DNA of 64,000 nt from Naematelia aurantialba (Eukaryota; Basidiomycota; Tremellomycetes; Tremellales; Naemateliaceae): the NCBI GenBank assembly GCA_021527695.1, contig JAKFAO010000004.1, forward strand, positions 620,001-684,000, in the 5' to 3' direction. Positions 36,033 through 50,200 of the stretch are shown piece by piece (the first letter of the stretch is position 1; every line of letters starts with the position of its first letter). Position numbers and translations under genes: made by a program. The notes beneath the pieces are model-generated. The model saw only the letters and a program-made list of their open reading frames with translations, was not told the origin of the DNA and searched no databases.

Positions 36033-37030
36033 ATGGATCTCGCGCAGAACAAAGTCGACATTTCGGTACGCCCCATCACCCATCTTCGCCGCCTCCCCAC
36101 CATCCATCATCCATCTTTGCCGAACGCCTCCCCACCATCACTCACCCGCTTCCCCTATCCAGCCGATTGCACTACTCTCTCCAGCTACGATAGGACACCC
36201 AAAGCTGACGGCGCAGTCCCTGTCTGAGCAGGACCAAAAGGCGTTCAAGATGTACGGCAAGATCCCCGGCAAGAACCTCTTGACCAAGATGCAGAAGGTG
36301 CGGCCACGCTCACGTGTGGGAGCACAGCAGAACAGTCGCTGATCTCTCGCAGGAACGCAAGTATTTCGATTCGGGCGACTACATGATGTCCAAGGCTGGC
36401 GCGCCCAACGCCGAGCAGCCCGGCACAGCCATCCCAACTCCTCAGCAGTACGTCCCCTCGCCCTCTCCGTCTGCCGTACCATCTCAACCAATCGCGGCAT
36501 CCCATTCCCCGAATTTAGTCCTGGGGGATGTTGGCAGGGCCGAGCTGACTGATGCAGCCTTCCGCACGCATCGCCGCCCAACAACGTTGGCACACCTATC
36601 AACCTCGCCTCTTCGCCGACGGGCAATATGCCAATCGTCTCGCCCCGCGCGCTCTCGCCTGAAAAGACGCCGTCGCTGCCTGGTTCGGGTGGCGTCGGCG
36701 TAGGAATCAGCCCCGCAGCGACGAGCGAGGCTGTCGAAGTTCCCGGCATGGGGACGCGGCATGTCCGCAGGGGTTCCGAGAGGTGCGTGCTTCCGTCTCA
36801 CCCTTCTCTACTTTTGTTTTGTCCTCAGCCGGCGACTCGACTGTCTCAAGGCAAGTAGGAAGCATACTGAGATTGTTTATAGCAACCAGGCGAGAATCTC
36901 TCCGCCGGGCACGATGCGCGAGGCAAGCACGACGTCGTCGTACCCTATCCAACATGGGGCAGGATTCGGATCATCCCCCGTCAAAGCGAGCAGCCTGGCA
37001 AATTGCCTCGACGAGGAGATGGAAGGTTGA
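36033..37030 (+). CDS. IGO1: Endosulfine/ARPP-19 family protein (Igo type)
   Basis: Small phosphoprotein that, when phosphorylated by Greatwall/Rim15 kinase, inhibits PP2A-B55 and protects mRNAs on entry into quiescence. Exons 36033-36065, 36217-36297, 36353-36447, 36558-36782 and 36829-37030 give 211 residues. The start reads MDLAQNKVDISSLSEQDQ. The core has AFKMYGKIPGKN, LLTKMQKERKYF and the invariant FDSGDYMM, whose Ser is the kinase site. The C-terminal 130 residues are Pro/Ser-rich and poorly conserved, with possible proline-directed sites (SPPN, LSPEKTP). The last intron can end at 36828 or about 60 bases later with the same phase, so the extreme C-terminus is uncertain. Confidence 0.9.
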
Positions 37031-37902
37031 GCGGTGATGGGTGATGGGATGGGAATCCGCGGCTAGTGAAGCACGAGTGGAGCGACCGAGACGGAGACGG
37101 AGACGGGCAAGGTGGAGCGAGGTGTACAATGGGCAACGTGTGAGCTGAGCTGCAGCTGGTTATCGGGTGGTCACCGACCGGGTCACCGGGTCACCGGGGT
37201 AGTGGAAGCGCGGGAGCAGCGTCGCATCGATATATCAGGGCAAATGCCGGAGCGCAGGGCAGTGCGAGCGCGCCGGTGGCTGGGTGCGCGGTGGGTCGGT
37301 CGATGGTGGGTGGGTGGATCGATAGCTGGATAGCTGGGCGGGCGGTATCGACGGTTCAGGTCGCCTTCCGGTTCCATGTGGATCAGGTCCGTCGTGAGAC
37401 GCCAGATGTACCCTAGGGCGTGGATCGGTTATGGCAGGTTGTGGTTCTGTAAACTCCTGGGAAATGTAACCGTAGTTCTGTGGCTTTGCCTCATTCGTGC
37501 AGCTGGCCCTCGCGTCTCTTCCAACCCCGCGAGACAGCGCAGAGTCGATTGGATCTTTGCGCTGCTTGGTTCCACCAGCTTCCCACATTGGCACGGCAGC
37601 GCGAGATCGCTGCTCATGATAGTCTTTCTATCCATCTCATAGTGTCTAGATGACTCTTCTACAAGCATCTACGAGACACAGGCAGCAGCGACCCTGGATT
37701 AAACCTGGATCCTGGAGACTACAGATACCCGGATCCGTCCTCCGATATCGAAACTGCTCAATCCAATGACTGCTCCACCTCACTCTCACACTCCCGGCCA
37801 CCTGAACTCGTCATACGCTGAACAGATACGGCTCCCACCTCGTGGACGCCCCGCCAATGCCTTGCAGTCCCAGTGTTCCAGGCCTTCGCGTCATCGAAGC
37901 AA
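37031..37902. other. Convergent interval IGO1/GDH1 with short repeats
   Basis: 872 bases with no gene. A GGTCACCGGG-type repeat (about 37168-37200) and GGTGGGT words (about 37290-37316) occur. The rest is likely 3' UTR and spacer. Confidence 0.5.
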
Positions 37903-40146
<2,244 letters not shown>

Positions 40147-40694
40147 GATGTCAGATCAAGTGATGGTTGTTCGGGTTATCAATCAACTGATAATCAGATA
40201 CGACACAATGGTAGAGTCGAGTGGTGAAAAAAGTCCGAGTCGCTGTGTACTCGTTCACACTATATACCTCTCTGACCTTCCTGCGTTCGACCGAAAACAC
40301 CTGCAAAGGTGTATACAGAAGATGTGACAATTTTTTTTTCGCCCGACTCGACCCGATAACAGTTGCCCCGCATCTCTTCGTCCCGCCTCTGCCGCTCCCC
40401 CTCTGCTGTGGTCGCGCCCAGCACGTCACCTTGTACAACTTCCTGTTAGCAAGGAGAATTTGGGAATGAGGGGAGGAGCTCCGATGAGGATCGGTGATAG
40501 GTTGGGATGGTTCAGGGGGGAGATAGATAAGCAGCGGGAAACGACGACGAATCAGATGGCGTCGATGGATAGGGCAAGGAACGAGGCACGGGACGGGGTT
40601 TGTGCTATTCGGTCACGTGTTTAGGCTCGCAATGGGGAAGCGAAGAGCGGCACGCCTTTTGACAGTTTGGCACCTTGCATCCCATCATCTTTTC
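40147..40694. promoter_or_regulatory. GDH1 upstream region with TATA-like element
   Basis: 548 bases between the GDH1 start and the EEP gene stop. TATATA at 40261-40266 (same on the minus strand) lies about 115 bases before the GDH1 ATG. TGATAA/TTATC words (about 40189 and 40172) are GATA-factor-like sites, fitting nitrogen control of GDH1. That link is inference. Confidence 0.5.
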
Positions 40695-42028
40695 TCATAA
40701 AGGTCTTGTCGCGACGAGCGGCGCGGCGCCTTGAGATGCCTCCAGCGTGACTCTGACCGCGCGATGATCGCTCCATCTGCCCTGCCAGCCATCCACATCC
40801 CCTCCCTCCACCCAATTATCCACACAAGCATACTGCGTGACCCGCCAACCTCCTTGCTTGGCCTCGCTAGCCCTATCCTCTTCTCCGCGAACGTCACCTG
40901 GTAGACGCTCAGAAGCAAGCATGATGAAATCTATACGTTTCACGTCGCGGTTCCCGGGGGGATCAAAGCCGGTATAAGTGTCCTTGGGACCATACGGGCT
41001 CGATTGCCTCGATCCAGAAATCGATGCAGACTCTGAAGACGATCGGGTGGTGAGGCTCACGTACGAGTCGAGGAATGTGAATGAAGGGGATCCAGACGGA
41101 AGTGGGGACGTGGAGGTGATGTTCTTGTACCCGTCTTCCTCAGGTGGCGAGTCTATTGCTCAGTCCAGATACAAGTGTCGGCAGCAATGGGCTCACTAAA
41201 GTCCCCGAGGAGTATGACTGGTGAGTCCCTGCGATTGGATGGAGTTTGTTCCGCGGCCTCGGCGTCTTGCGCCCAAAGATATGCGTGGTGTCGGATGATC
41301 AAGCTACTTTCGGCACGGGCTCGAACACCCTGATCGTCGTAATGCGTATTGACTACATGGACCAGTCCTCCCCCCGCCTTCTCTCGCAGCGTCACCAGCG
41401 TCGCTATTCGACACAGGTTCTGTCCAGTTCGCCTCAGTCATTCATGCCCGTCTTCCGAACGAACTAAACTGAGCAACTCACCGTATCCCATCCTTTCGAA
41501 CCGGGTACGTCGGGAGTAGGGGACAGCCAGATGGTCTTCCACTTGAGTAGCTCGAAGCGAGCTCCGTCAAAGAAGACGGGACTGTATTCGCCTGCCTGCT
41601 TGCCGTCGTCCCGCCCAACTCCGACATGCGCGAACCTCGGCCCTAAGAGAGCCGCGATGTCCAATAGCTGGTTATGCAGTACTTCCTACGATGTGTCAGA
41701 ACATACACGTCACAACGTATGGCTTCCCCTAGAGGTGCAAGAGGCGCCTCACCTGGAAGCCGACAATGTCCAGATCCCCCACGGACAGCAGCGCGTCTAC
41801 CAAGCGACTGCGCCGCTCCGCCCACGGACGTTCTATGTACTTGCTACTCCATGATGGCTGCTTGGAAGGAGGTACAGCGCCGTGCTTGGGAATAGGAACC
41901 GGCTGATTGCTCCGCCCGTCATATCGACTGATGCCTGCCTGAGCTTCACCCAAAGGGCTAATAAAAGACACTCACACGTTGACCGTGGCGAGGTGAAGGC
42001 GGCGTGTCGTTAGTGTTGTAGAAGACAT
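40695..42028 (-). CDS. Endonuclease/exonuclease/phosphatase (EEP) family protein
   Basis: Magnesium-dependent hydrolase fold shared by nucleases and inositol/sphingolipid phosphatases. Five exons: 42028-41976, 41957-41753, 41685-41482, 41419-41197, 41152-40695; 380 residues. Family landmarks in order: LHLATVNV; ALLSVGDLDIVGFQEVL, where the Glu is a metal ligand; GVGRDDGKQAGEYSPVFF; LVHVVNTHYDD; ILLGDFNSPP, with catalytic Asp and Asn; RIDFIMLAS; and the final WSDHRAV His. The intron at 41153-41196 joins DF to NSPP and is required for the motif. A 78-base segment starting GTGAGC near the FLDSY block could also be spliced out in frame. No signal peptide. Substrate unknown; the pattern matches a fungal family usually left as uncharacterised EEP protein. 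Confidence 0.9.
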
Positions 42029-42423
42029 GTATCGCGCTGTAGATGATTCTGAGGGCTCGGACTCGGCGTATGAAGTAGTGACCATCTTCGTGCTCTCCCT
42101 CGCAGTCTAGGAGAAGGCAGTGGGAACCATAGAACACTCGCTGCGAACCTCCAAGAGGGTTGGTCTTGGGTGTTGTCACAGACCGGAGCCCCGGACTGTC
42201 GTTGTCGGGCGGCCCTGAACAGCATCTCTGCGGACTGCCATCAAAATTCCCAGTCTGTCTGCCCAGCGTTCACGCTGTCTTGTGTCGACTCGACCATCCT
42301 CCGCGCTCTGTTCTGGGTGACCGTTCCAGTACCGAGACCAGCGTAGACACCTGGATAGTCTCATCTCTGGCTCTTGCTTCTGCGTGCTAGCCGCCCAGCC
42401 TCGGGTCTGGATCATCCGACAAG
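42029..42423. promoter_or_regulatory. Divergent upstream region, EEP gene/arginine methyltransferase
   Basis: 395 bases between start codons. No obvious TATA element and no other gene. Confidence 0.45.
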
Positions 42424-44870
42424 ATGGAGGTTGATGGCGATGCTACGTCCCCTGGGATCAAGCAGAACGGGGATACGTTGAAGTGAGGGATCTTCACACG
42501 TACCCCTCGGTAAACGAACTTGCTCATACGATCTTGTAGGAAGAAGGAGCTGCCCAAGGACCAAGACTTCTACTTCAACTTCTACTCGTCCTTGCAGAAC
42601 CAGTGTGTCTTACCTCTTGAATTCTGCCCAAATCACCAAGCCAAAGTGTGACGAGTGATGCCAATCTCCTCGTGCCCATGCCTCTCTCCGTGGGAATCTG
42701 GTTCCAGCCGAACCCAGAACTTTTCGCGCCTGGACGTGCAAGCTGATATGGCGAAGGGCAAATATGATAGGCGACATTTCACGGACGGGGACGTACCGCA
42801 AAGCCATACTCGGCAACGCCTCGGTCGCTATCCAGGACAAACGCGTGCTGGACGTCGGGGCGGGGTCGGGGATACTGTCGTTCATGGCTGCTCAGGCCGG
42901 GGCGAGGGAAGTCATTGCTTTAGAAGCGTCTTCGATGGCCGAGAAGATCTCCGTGGTGAGTTCCCTACGTCTTTCGCTCTTCCTTCCTGGTGGCCCGTCC
43001 CTCCAGGAGCACAGCTTCCCTTCCACCAGTGCGTACTTGCCTTCATTTGGCACATTGGGCTGCCTTATCCTTTCGCCAGTCCACGTTACCTCCCGCCAGT
43101 TCACTCTTCCCTTCCTCCAGTCCTTCATCCCTTCCACGTCCTTACTCGCCACGCGGGTTTCCACTGTCTCTCAGTCATCCTCGACAACGAGACATCACGA
43201 ATGCTAAAGCTCTACTCCAGTTGGTCAAACAGGCAAACGCGGGGTTTGTCAATCCGCACATCAAAGACCGTGTCCGGGTCGTGCGGGGCCTGGTTGAGGA
43301 TGAGGACACGCAGAAGGAGGTACTGCGCTCGGGAAAGGTGGACACGATCGTGTCAGAGCCTATTGGTGTGATGCTGCTGCATGAGCGCATGGTACGTCTT
43401 GTACCTTTTACCCCTCTTCCTCCTTCCCCTTCCATCTTGCCCTTCTCGTACCCGTTCCCCCTTCCCTCTTCCCCCTTCCCCTTCCCCCTTCCCCTTCCCC
43501 CTTCCCCCTTCCTTCTTCTCCATGTTCCGATACTCCCTCTGGTTGCCGCCATCTTTAGGCTTCCATCTTCTAGTGCTCAAGACTGAAGCCGACAGGTGGA
43601 ATCATTCTTGCTCGCGCGCGATCTCTTTCTCAAGCCAGGCGGGCAGTTGTTACCCTCTGGAGGCCACTTGTTTTTCTGCCCCTTCAGCGACGAGGGGCTA
43701 TACAATGAAACAGATCAAAAGGCTCAATTCTTCAATGCTACGCTCTTCGGTATGCCATATCCTCAATTGTTCTTACTTCTCCTTCAAGTTCAGAGCTCAT
43801 GATGCTCCTTAGGAACAGACTTTCGGGAGTTGTATGCTCTGGCTCGCCAGGAGGTCTTCGGTAAGTGACCTTCCTCTCAAGCCTCAAGTAACAAGTAAGA
43901 GACTGCTGATAGCCGCTCAGCACAGCCTGTTGTCGGCATGTTCCCTCCTGCATCACTCCTCTCGGTCCCATGTGCACCAAAATCGTTCGATTTCCATACT
44001 TGTGTAAAAGAAGATCTCACCAATTTCTCCGTGGCTGTCGGCTTTGTCGTATCCCGCACAGCCCTGATCCACGGTGTACGTCAATCGCCTCTCCTCGTCA
44101 TGTCCTCTCTCTTTCATTGGCATTCTTTCCAAAGCGCCTCTCTCCTGATAGCAGCTGCGTGGCGCATCAACTGAAATGAAATAGCTGGCATCGTGGTTCG
44201 ACCTCGATTTCATTCCTCATCCCGCTTCCGTTCAGCCAGGCCTAGAAGACGACCAAACTCTAATCGATCAGTGGAATTATGCAGTAAATCCACCAGCAAC
44301 ATGGCCTTGGATGACTAGTGACACGCCGCTTAATCCCGGGCCGACGCCTCTGCCGCCTAGCCAAGGACTTGAAGTCAAGCTCTCCACTGGTCCTCAGGGT
44401 GAGCTTTCTCCAGAGGAGGATGAATTTTGAGTTTGGTTTGGTTACGGGAAGAGACGGGGGCTATCCGAGAGGCAAAGAGGGAGAAGGCATCTACTGACCA
44501 TCGTAGCTACGCGAACTCACTGGCAGCAAGCACGACTGCTACTCCCCGAACCTCTCGCGGCGAACAAAGGTGAACGCGTGGTCGGCTCTATCCGATTCGA
44601 AGCAAACGACGCGCGGTCGTACGACCTCTATCTTGAGCTGAGCGTTGATCGCCCTGGTCCGGCAGTCCAGCCGAATCCGCTGTCCAGGAAAGCAGAGTAC
44701 AACCTTTCTCAACAATGTTTCAAGTGAGTCCCATTCATCCGGCGTGTAACGTGCATCTTGCGGCTCGGAACTTTAGCTACCTTGAGTACACGGTGCTGAC
44801 CAGCTGCAGTTACTCGTACAATCCGGATACGCTCACGGCGGCTTCGGCGGGGATGCCATACACGGCTTGA
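42424..44870 (+). CDS. Type I protein arginine methyltransferase, CARM1/PRMT4 like
   Basis: Transfers methyl groups from S-adenosylmethionine to arginine in histones or RNA-binding proteins. Ten exons: 42424-42482, 42540-42602, 42757-42955, 43221-43391, 43596-43749, 43813-43860, 43921-44075, 44185-44398, 44507-44723, 44810-44870; 446 residues. Seen: [16 protein letters not shown]; the SAM motif [26 protein letters not shown]; the double-E loop [33 protein letters not shown]; and the THW loop [16 protein letters not shown]. The THW block is assembled across the intron at 44399-44506. Exon 4 must start at 43221 to give [13 protein letters not shown], which matches the family; earlier acceptors break the frame. 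The tail [11 protein letters not shown] is short. Confidence 0.93.
43430..43522. repeat. Pyrimidine tract in methyltransferase intron
   Basis: A nearly pure C/T run of about 90 bases with CTTCCCC units lies in the 204-bp intron between exons 4 and 5. It is well upstream of the acceptor and larger than a polypyrimidine tract needs to be. Confidence 0.8.
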
Positions 44871-45107
44871 GACGAGATGCGACGATAGAGACACGAATCG
44901 CACGATAAACTAGATCTCACATTCATCAGAATACAACATCACTACCCTGCATGCATATATCTTGTCTCCCTGACATGACAATGATTTCACCTCCCTGCCA
45001 GCGAGCGGTCCCTTGCTGTGCGTCACACTGCTCGTGGTCCTGATTTCTGCTTTCTGCGCACGTTTGCCTTGCGTAACGATATTTTGAATCAGAATCGGAT
45101 ATGATAT

Positions 45108-46867
45108 TCAGTCGATGATGGTTGGCTCGATCGCATCCAGGCTATCTTCATCCTCCTCATGGCCAAGAACGACGACGCGTTGCCCCACTCCCGCCGGGAC
45201 ACACCTATCTCCCATCACTTGGCGCAGCTTCGCCCTCGCTTCGAGACCCGTGCAATGCAACGGCAACACATAAGCCGGTGTAGGCCGGATCCTCCGAGCT
45301 AGGAAGTCGACCGTCTCAGCCACAGGCTGCTGCTGGGCAGGTACGAGGTGCAGACCGCCTACGACCATGTGGATGGGCCGGGAATGGTGCGATATAGCAG
45401 AGGCGAGGACATTGCAGATCCCTGCATGGGAACAGGACGAGAAAATGACGAGGCCGTGGCCTTTGACGTCGATGGCGATGTAGCGCTCGTCCTGTATCAA
45501 CTGTGGCACGGTCAGGAGGACACTCCATGCAACCCACAGTCTTACACTACACACATCAAGGCCAAGGCCAAGTGGGAGGGGAAGTGGGAGGGGAAGTGGG
45601 AGGGGCAAGGCAAGGCGGACTGTGTACGTAGAGGAGATGGGGACGGGGCTGGGGCGGGCGGATACGCCGCAACCGCAAGAGGAAGAAAATGACACTCGCC
45701 TCATCTGTAAACCAGCCATCCTCTTCACCTGGAGTGCCACCCTTCATCCACGTAATCGCCCCCGGAAGACCAACTTCAAACGGGAACACCCGAGGAATTC
45801 CACCGCTTACTCCAACTCCCGACATACGCCCATCGACCTGAATCTCATGGTACTCGTCGTGCAGCTCGACTCTGCCTCCAGCAGCGTGGATCTCCTCCAG
45901 GGTCGGGTCCGGCTCGAGGGCCACGAGCGGCACGCGTTTGGGAAGAGGGGCGAGTCCGCGCCGCAGGGGGCGGTCGGGATGTAGGTCAACTAGGAGAGGA
46001 GTTGGGAGACTTTGGGAAGACGTTGTCTCTCTTCGCAGTTCAAGGGCTTTCAGGATCCCTCCGGAGTCTACGCACGGATATCCAGAGAGCGGGGTATCAG
46101 CAGGATGCACAGAACGCAGGCGATGATACATGAAATTGGATTGGGAGGCATGAGGGCACGGGGAAAGGAGATAGCCAGCCAGGGGAGTCGAGGGAGAAAC
46201 AGAACATCAGTTGGTATCGTTTCGTGGCAGAACATGAGCGTACGGTCCGCATGCCAGTGGCTCAAGACAATGGCGTCGAGAGACTCCAGCGGGACTTGCA
46301 TGGCCTTTGCGTTGCGTTCGATTGATAGCCGATCGGGGCCGCCGTCCAGTAGAACACGAAACGACTTGTCACCGATGGTTGTGGTCTGGTCGTCCACAGC
46401 GTCAGCTAATCCTATTCTCATGTGTCGCAAGAACGTGAGTCCGCTTCCGACCCGCCTCCAGGATGTCCGGCAGTCCCCGGCGACTGACCCCTCCCTCATG
46501 GGGCGGAACGTCACCCGAGCCACAAGAGCAAAGATATAGGGTCACGCAGCGAACGCACAATAAAGATGGATAGCCCGTGCGCCCCGCAGCAGTAATTCGC
46601 AAAGTCCGTCATGGGCAGTCCCGTAAGGCTGTCCCGAGGCGCGCCATTCGCAATGTGCTGTGGCAGCTCGTGCGTGAAGCCGGGAGGCAGCGTCGAGATC
46701 CTTCCTATTGATCAGAATCAGAGGCACTGGAGATGCAGCCGAAAATGTACCATTCCACGACTGCTCGCCTTTCAGCTGAAAGGCCAGAAAGAGTCTAGAG
46801 GACGGGACTGACTATTATCTACCAAGATCAGGAATTCCAGCTTGTCGACCGGCGTCAGTCGTGACAT
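45108..46867 (-). CDS. Metallo-beta-lactamase-fold hydrolase, dihydropterin-synthase-like
   Basis: Zinc or iron hydrolase fold; the family is often annotated 7,8-dihydropterin-6-methyl-4-(beta-D-ribofuranosyl)-aminobenzene-5'-phosphate synthase related, with unknown role in fungi. Exons 46867-46813, 46704-46555, 46411 (or 46405)-46244, 46067-45700 and 45500-45108 join in frame to about 377 residues. An 18-base optional exon at 46768-46751 also fits the phase. Seen: DKLEFLILVDN; LPPGFTHELPQH; YCCGAHGLS; LLDGGPD; and the metal motif SHWHADH, whose last His is completed across the intron at 46068-46243. Then LHPDR, HDEYHEI, DERYIAIDVKGHG, FSSCSHAGI and LPLHCTG. The intron at 45699-45501 begins GCGAGT in place of GT: a GC-AG intron is the only way to join FTDE to LIQDERY in frame. 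Ends EPTIID. Confidence 0.85.
45572..45610. repeat. GAAGTGGGAGGG tandem repeat in GC-AG intron
   Basis: Three near-perfect 12-bp units (+ strand GTGGGAGGGGAA) within the 199-bp GC-AG intron of the metallo-hydrolase gene. On the coding strand they are C/T-rich. Confidence 0.85.
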
Positions 46868-47266
46868 TGTGATCCCTTGTCGTCCTTCGCACTGCAGGGA
46901 GCTCAATTCAGCCTTCGAGTTCGCGGCAGAGTGTCTTCGTCCTCTCTCCTCTGCGGCATCGAGTCATTCGGGTGAGCTCCTGGCGGACGGATATCCCGCT
47001 GAACCAGCACAAATCACAATGGCGGATCCGGTGGTGGAGCCCCAAGCAGGAGGTCTGCCTGAGAGTGCTCGGTCAAAACAACTTGCCAGCTTGACACTTG
47101 CCGGCCATTTTGAAGGCCCCCGATGTCGCCTGCTACATATAGCTCTATGACATATACTCGTGGAATGCTCGCACTCGTAATGACCGTCCCTCTGAAGGGC
47201 GTCAGCCCATAGAGTCTCACTCCAGGCGCAGCACACGCCGACTGAGCCGCAAGTCACGCCATCGAC
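46868..47266. promoter_or_regulatory. Divergent upstream region, metallo-hydrolase/synaptojanin-like gene
   Basis: 399 bases between start codons; no further gene and no clear core-promoter word. Confidence 0.45.
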
Positions 47267-50200
47267 ATGCCTGCGACACTATACCTCCGCCCTTCTCCTC
47301 GGGCATTCTTCCTCATCACAGCCACGCACGCGCTCGTCTTCCGCCAACCCGATGCGTCCGAGACCAAAGCATCGCGGAGCGTTGTCGTTGCCGAGTTTCT
47401 CCCTATTGATGAGGTTGATATGCGTGGACTGGTCAGGGCCAGCAAAGGGCGTACTGTAGAGGGCGTGCTTGGAGTCACCAGTGTGCCAACCGGTCAGCGT
47501 CTTCAGTGTAAAGCAAGTGCCAAGCTGAAAGCAAGCTAGAGAGATCACCGATTCCAGAGATATTCTTGATTTTGGTGTCTGTTGCATCCCCTCTGTCTCC
47601 CTTACTACCAGCCTCGTCGCTTCGCCCATCTAGAGTCATTGGAGTCGAGTTCCATTCGCTGTCCAGCGCCTTTTGGGATTCACCCGAGTTTGCCACGACT
47701 TCTAGTACCTCAAGCTTCGACCTCGAGTATGATGACCCTTACGACTCAACGCCGCCCTATCAAGCTGGGGGGCCTAGCACGACGCAGAGCCAAGCAGGCA
47801 CGCAGGGCATCGAAAACCCATGCAACGGTATGCGCAAGTACCTCGAGTCTGGAAGCTTCTTCTACGCCGAAGACTGCCGATGGGATATTTCCAGCCGAAT
47901 GGGGGAGACAAATTGGGTCCAAGCAGACAAGGGGCTTGCACCGCATGCACTGGAAACGTTCGACGAGCGCTTTGTGTGGAATTCCTCTCTTCTTGCACCC
48001 TTCCTCGCCTTTCGTTCCCACCTTCCCGTGGACGTCCGATCCCAACTCGACGATCAGAGTCTTCTTATTCCTGTAATCCAGGGATTCTGTGGCTCACTTC
48101 CTGTGGCCACCGGAGCATGGACTGCCGATGGTCGACCCGAGATTGCCGCCCTCGGCTTGGTGAGCCGTTTGAGCTGGAAACGAGCTGGCGCTCGATTCAG
48201 GACCAGAGGCATCGACGATGACGGCCAAGTGGCCAATTTTGTCGAAACCGAGTTGATCCTCGCCACAGACAACGCTTGCCTCAGCTACGTACAAGTACGA
48301 GGCTCGGTCCCGTTGTTCTGGCAACAGCCCAGTCAAGGCATTCAGACGTTGCAACAGAAGGTCGAGCTTACTCGAGTGAGTCGTCAACCCGCGAAACAAG
48401 CTAATTCGAAAGCCTCCACAAGCAACACAGCCGGCGTTTGACAAGCACTTTCTTGATCTGCTCGAGCATTACCACTCGGTACATGCTATCAATCTACTCG
48501 GGCAGAAAGACGCCGAGGCAATGCTCTCTTCCGCTTACTCGGACCACCTTGCGCACCTTCGGTCGACGTTAGAGAAGACTCCCCCAATGGAAAAGGACGG
48601 AATGGACGCAGCACCGTATGGCACACTGTCCTTGACGCCCTACGATTTTCACGCTGCGGTGAAGACTGGTGGTAACGAGGTGGTCAAGTATGACTTGAGT
48701 ACCAGGCTAGGCGAGGTCATTGCTTCGCGTGAGAGATTTGGCTGGACGGCAATCGACATGTCTTCGGGGCAGATCATCGAGCAGCAACAAGGAGTATTTC
48801 GGACGAACTGTCTTGACTGGTTCGTCCAGGCTCGTATGCAATCTGGACCCAAAAGCTGACACCACGAAGCCTTGACAGAACAAATTACGTTCAAGACGTC
48901 ATTTCCTCCATTACCCTGGCTGCGTTCCTCTCCACGCTCGATTCGCCTCTTGCTTCAAGTACGACACTGTGGTCAGCCCATCGAGAGCTGTGGGCAGATA
49001 ACGGGGACCGGCTCAGCAAGATATATGCCGGCACGGGTGCCATCAACACCAGTGCAACTCGAAGTGGTAAAAAGACTTTTGCTGGTCTCTTAAGTGATGC
49101 AACCAAATCTGTTGGACGGTGAGCCCCCAGTCAACTGAGCGTTCAGCTTTACTGAAAATCACAGGGCGTATATAAATAATTTCCAAGACAAGGGCAAACA
49201 AGCCAATATTGACATGCTCCTTGTACGTGGCAGTGCATGATTCGCTTGCGAAGCTAAGAGCCACCACCATTAGGGGATGATGGCCGGCCAGCGGCCTGTT
49301 ATCCTATTTGACCCAATCAGCGATTCGGTGCATTCAGCGTTGCAAGCAAGGTATGACGAGGTCCACTGCGTGGCGAAACATATCCTCATGTCTGTGTAGG
49401 ATGAACGAATACTCACGGGCGCGCAATATCATCGTCTTCTCTGGCACGTGGAACCTGAATGCCAAGGCGCCTGCGGAGGCTCTTGATTCATGGCTCTTTC
49501 CCCCTAGTCAGTCACCATTTCGGTACCTAACCTTTTTCGGCTGATGTTCTATGCAGATGCCCCTGAGTACGCGCCTTGTTCGCGTCAACTTCGTGATTTT
49601 CTCTGATTATAGCAGACCGGATCTATACATGATTGCTTTCCAGGAAATTGTCGAGCTCACTCCAGGCCAGATTCTGCAGACGGATCCCGCGAAGAGGTCA
49701 GCTGGTCGATTTCAGAGAGAGTAGTAGCTGATCTGAGAAGGCGGATGTGGGAAACATTTATCATGGATACGTTCGCTTCGAAGCACGGCAAGAAGTCTGG
49801 TTATCTGCTGTTTCGCAGCGAGCAGGTGAGGAGGCTCTGCCATGGAGCTGACGAGACAGCTGGTTGGCACAGCACTGATTGTTGTCGCCAAATCGTCATT
49901 GTCCAAGCATATCCGTTCAGTCGAATCGGCGACAAAGAAGGTGAGGTCCATATGCCCCTGTGCTCCCCATGTGCTCTTTGCTGATAGTCGTAGACCGGTC
50001 TGCAAGGTCTGTCTGGCAACAAAGGCGGTGTCGGCATCCGACTGGACCTCTTCGATTCATCCATATGCCTTATGACGTGTCACTTGGCTGCGGGACATAG
50101 TAACGTTGCGGAACGGAATGCAGATTATAGAACCATCAGCAATGGGTTGAAATTCTTGCGAGGCAAGACTATCGAGGATCATGAGTGAGTCCTTGCCTTC

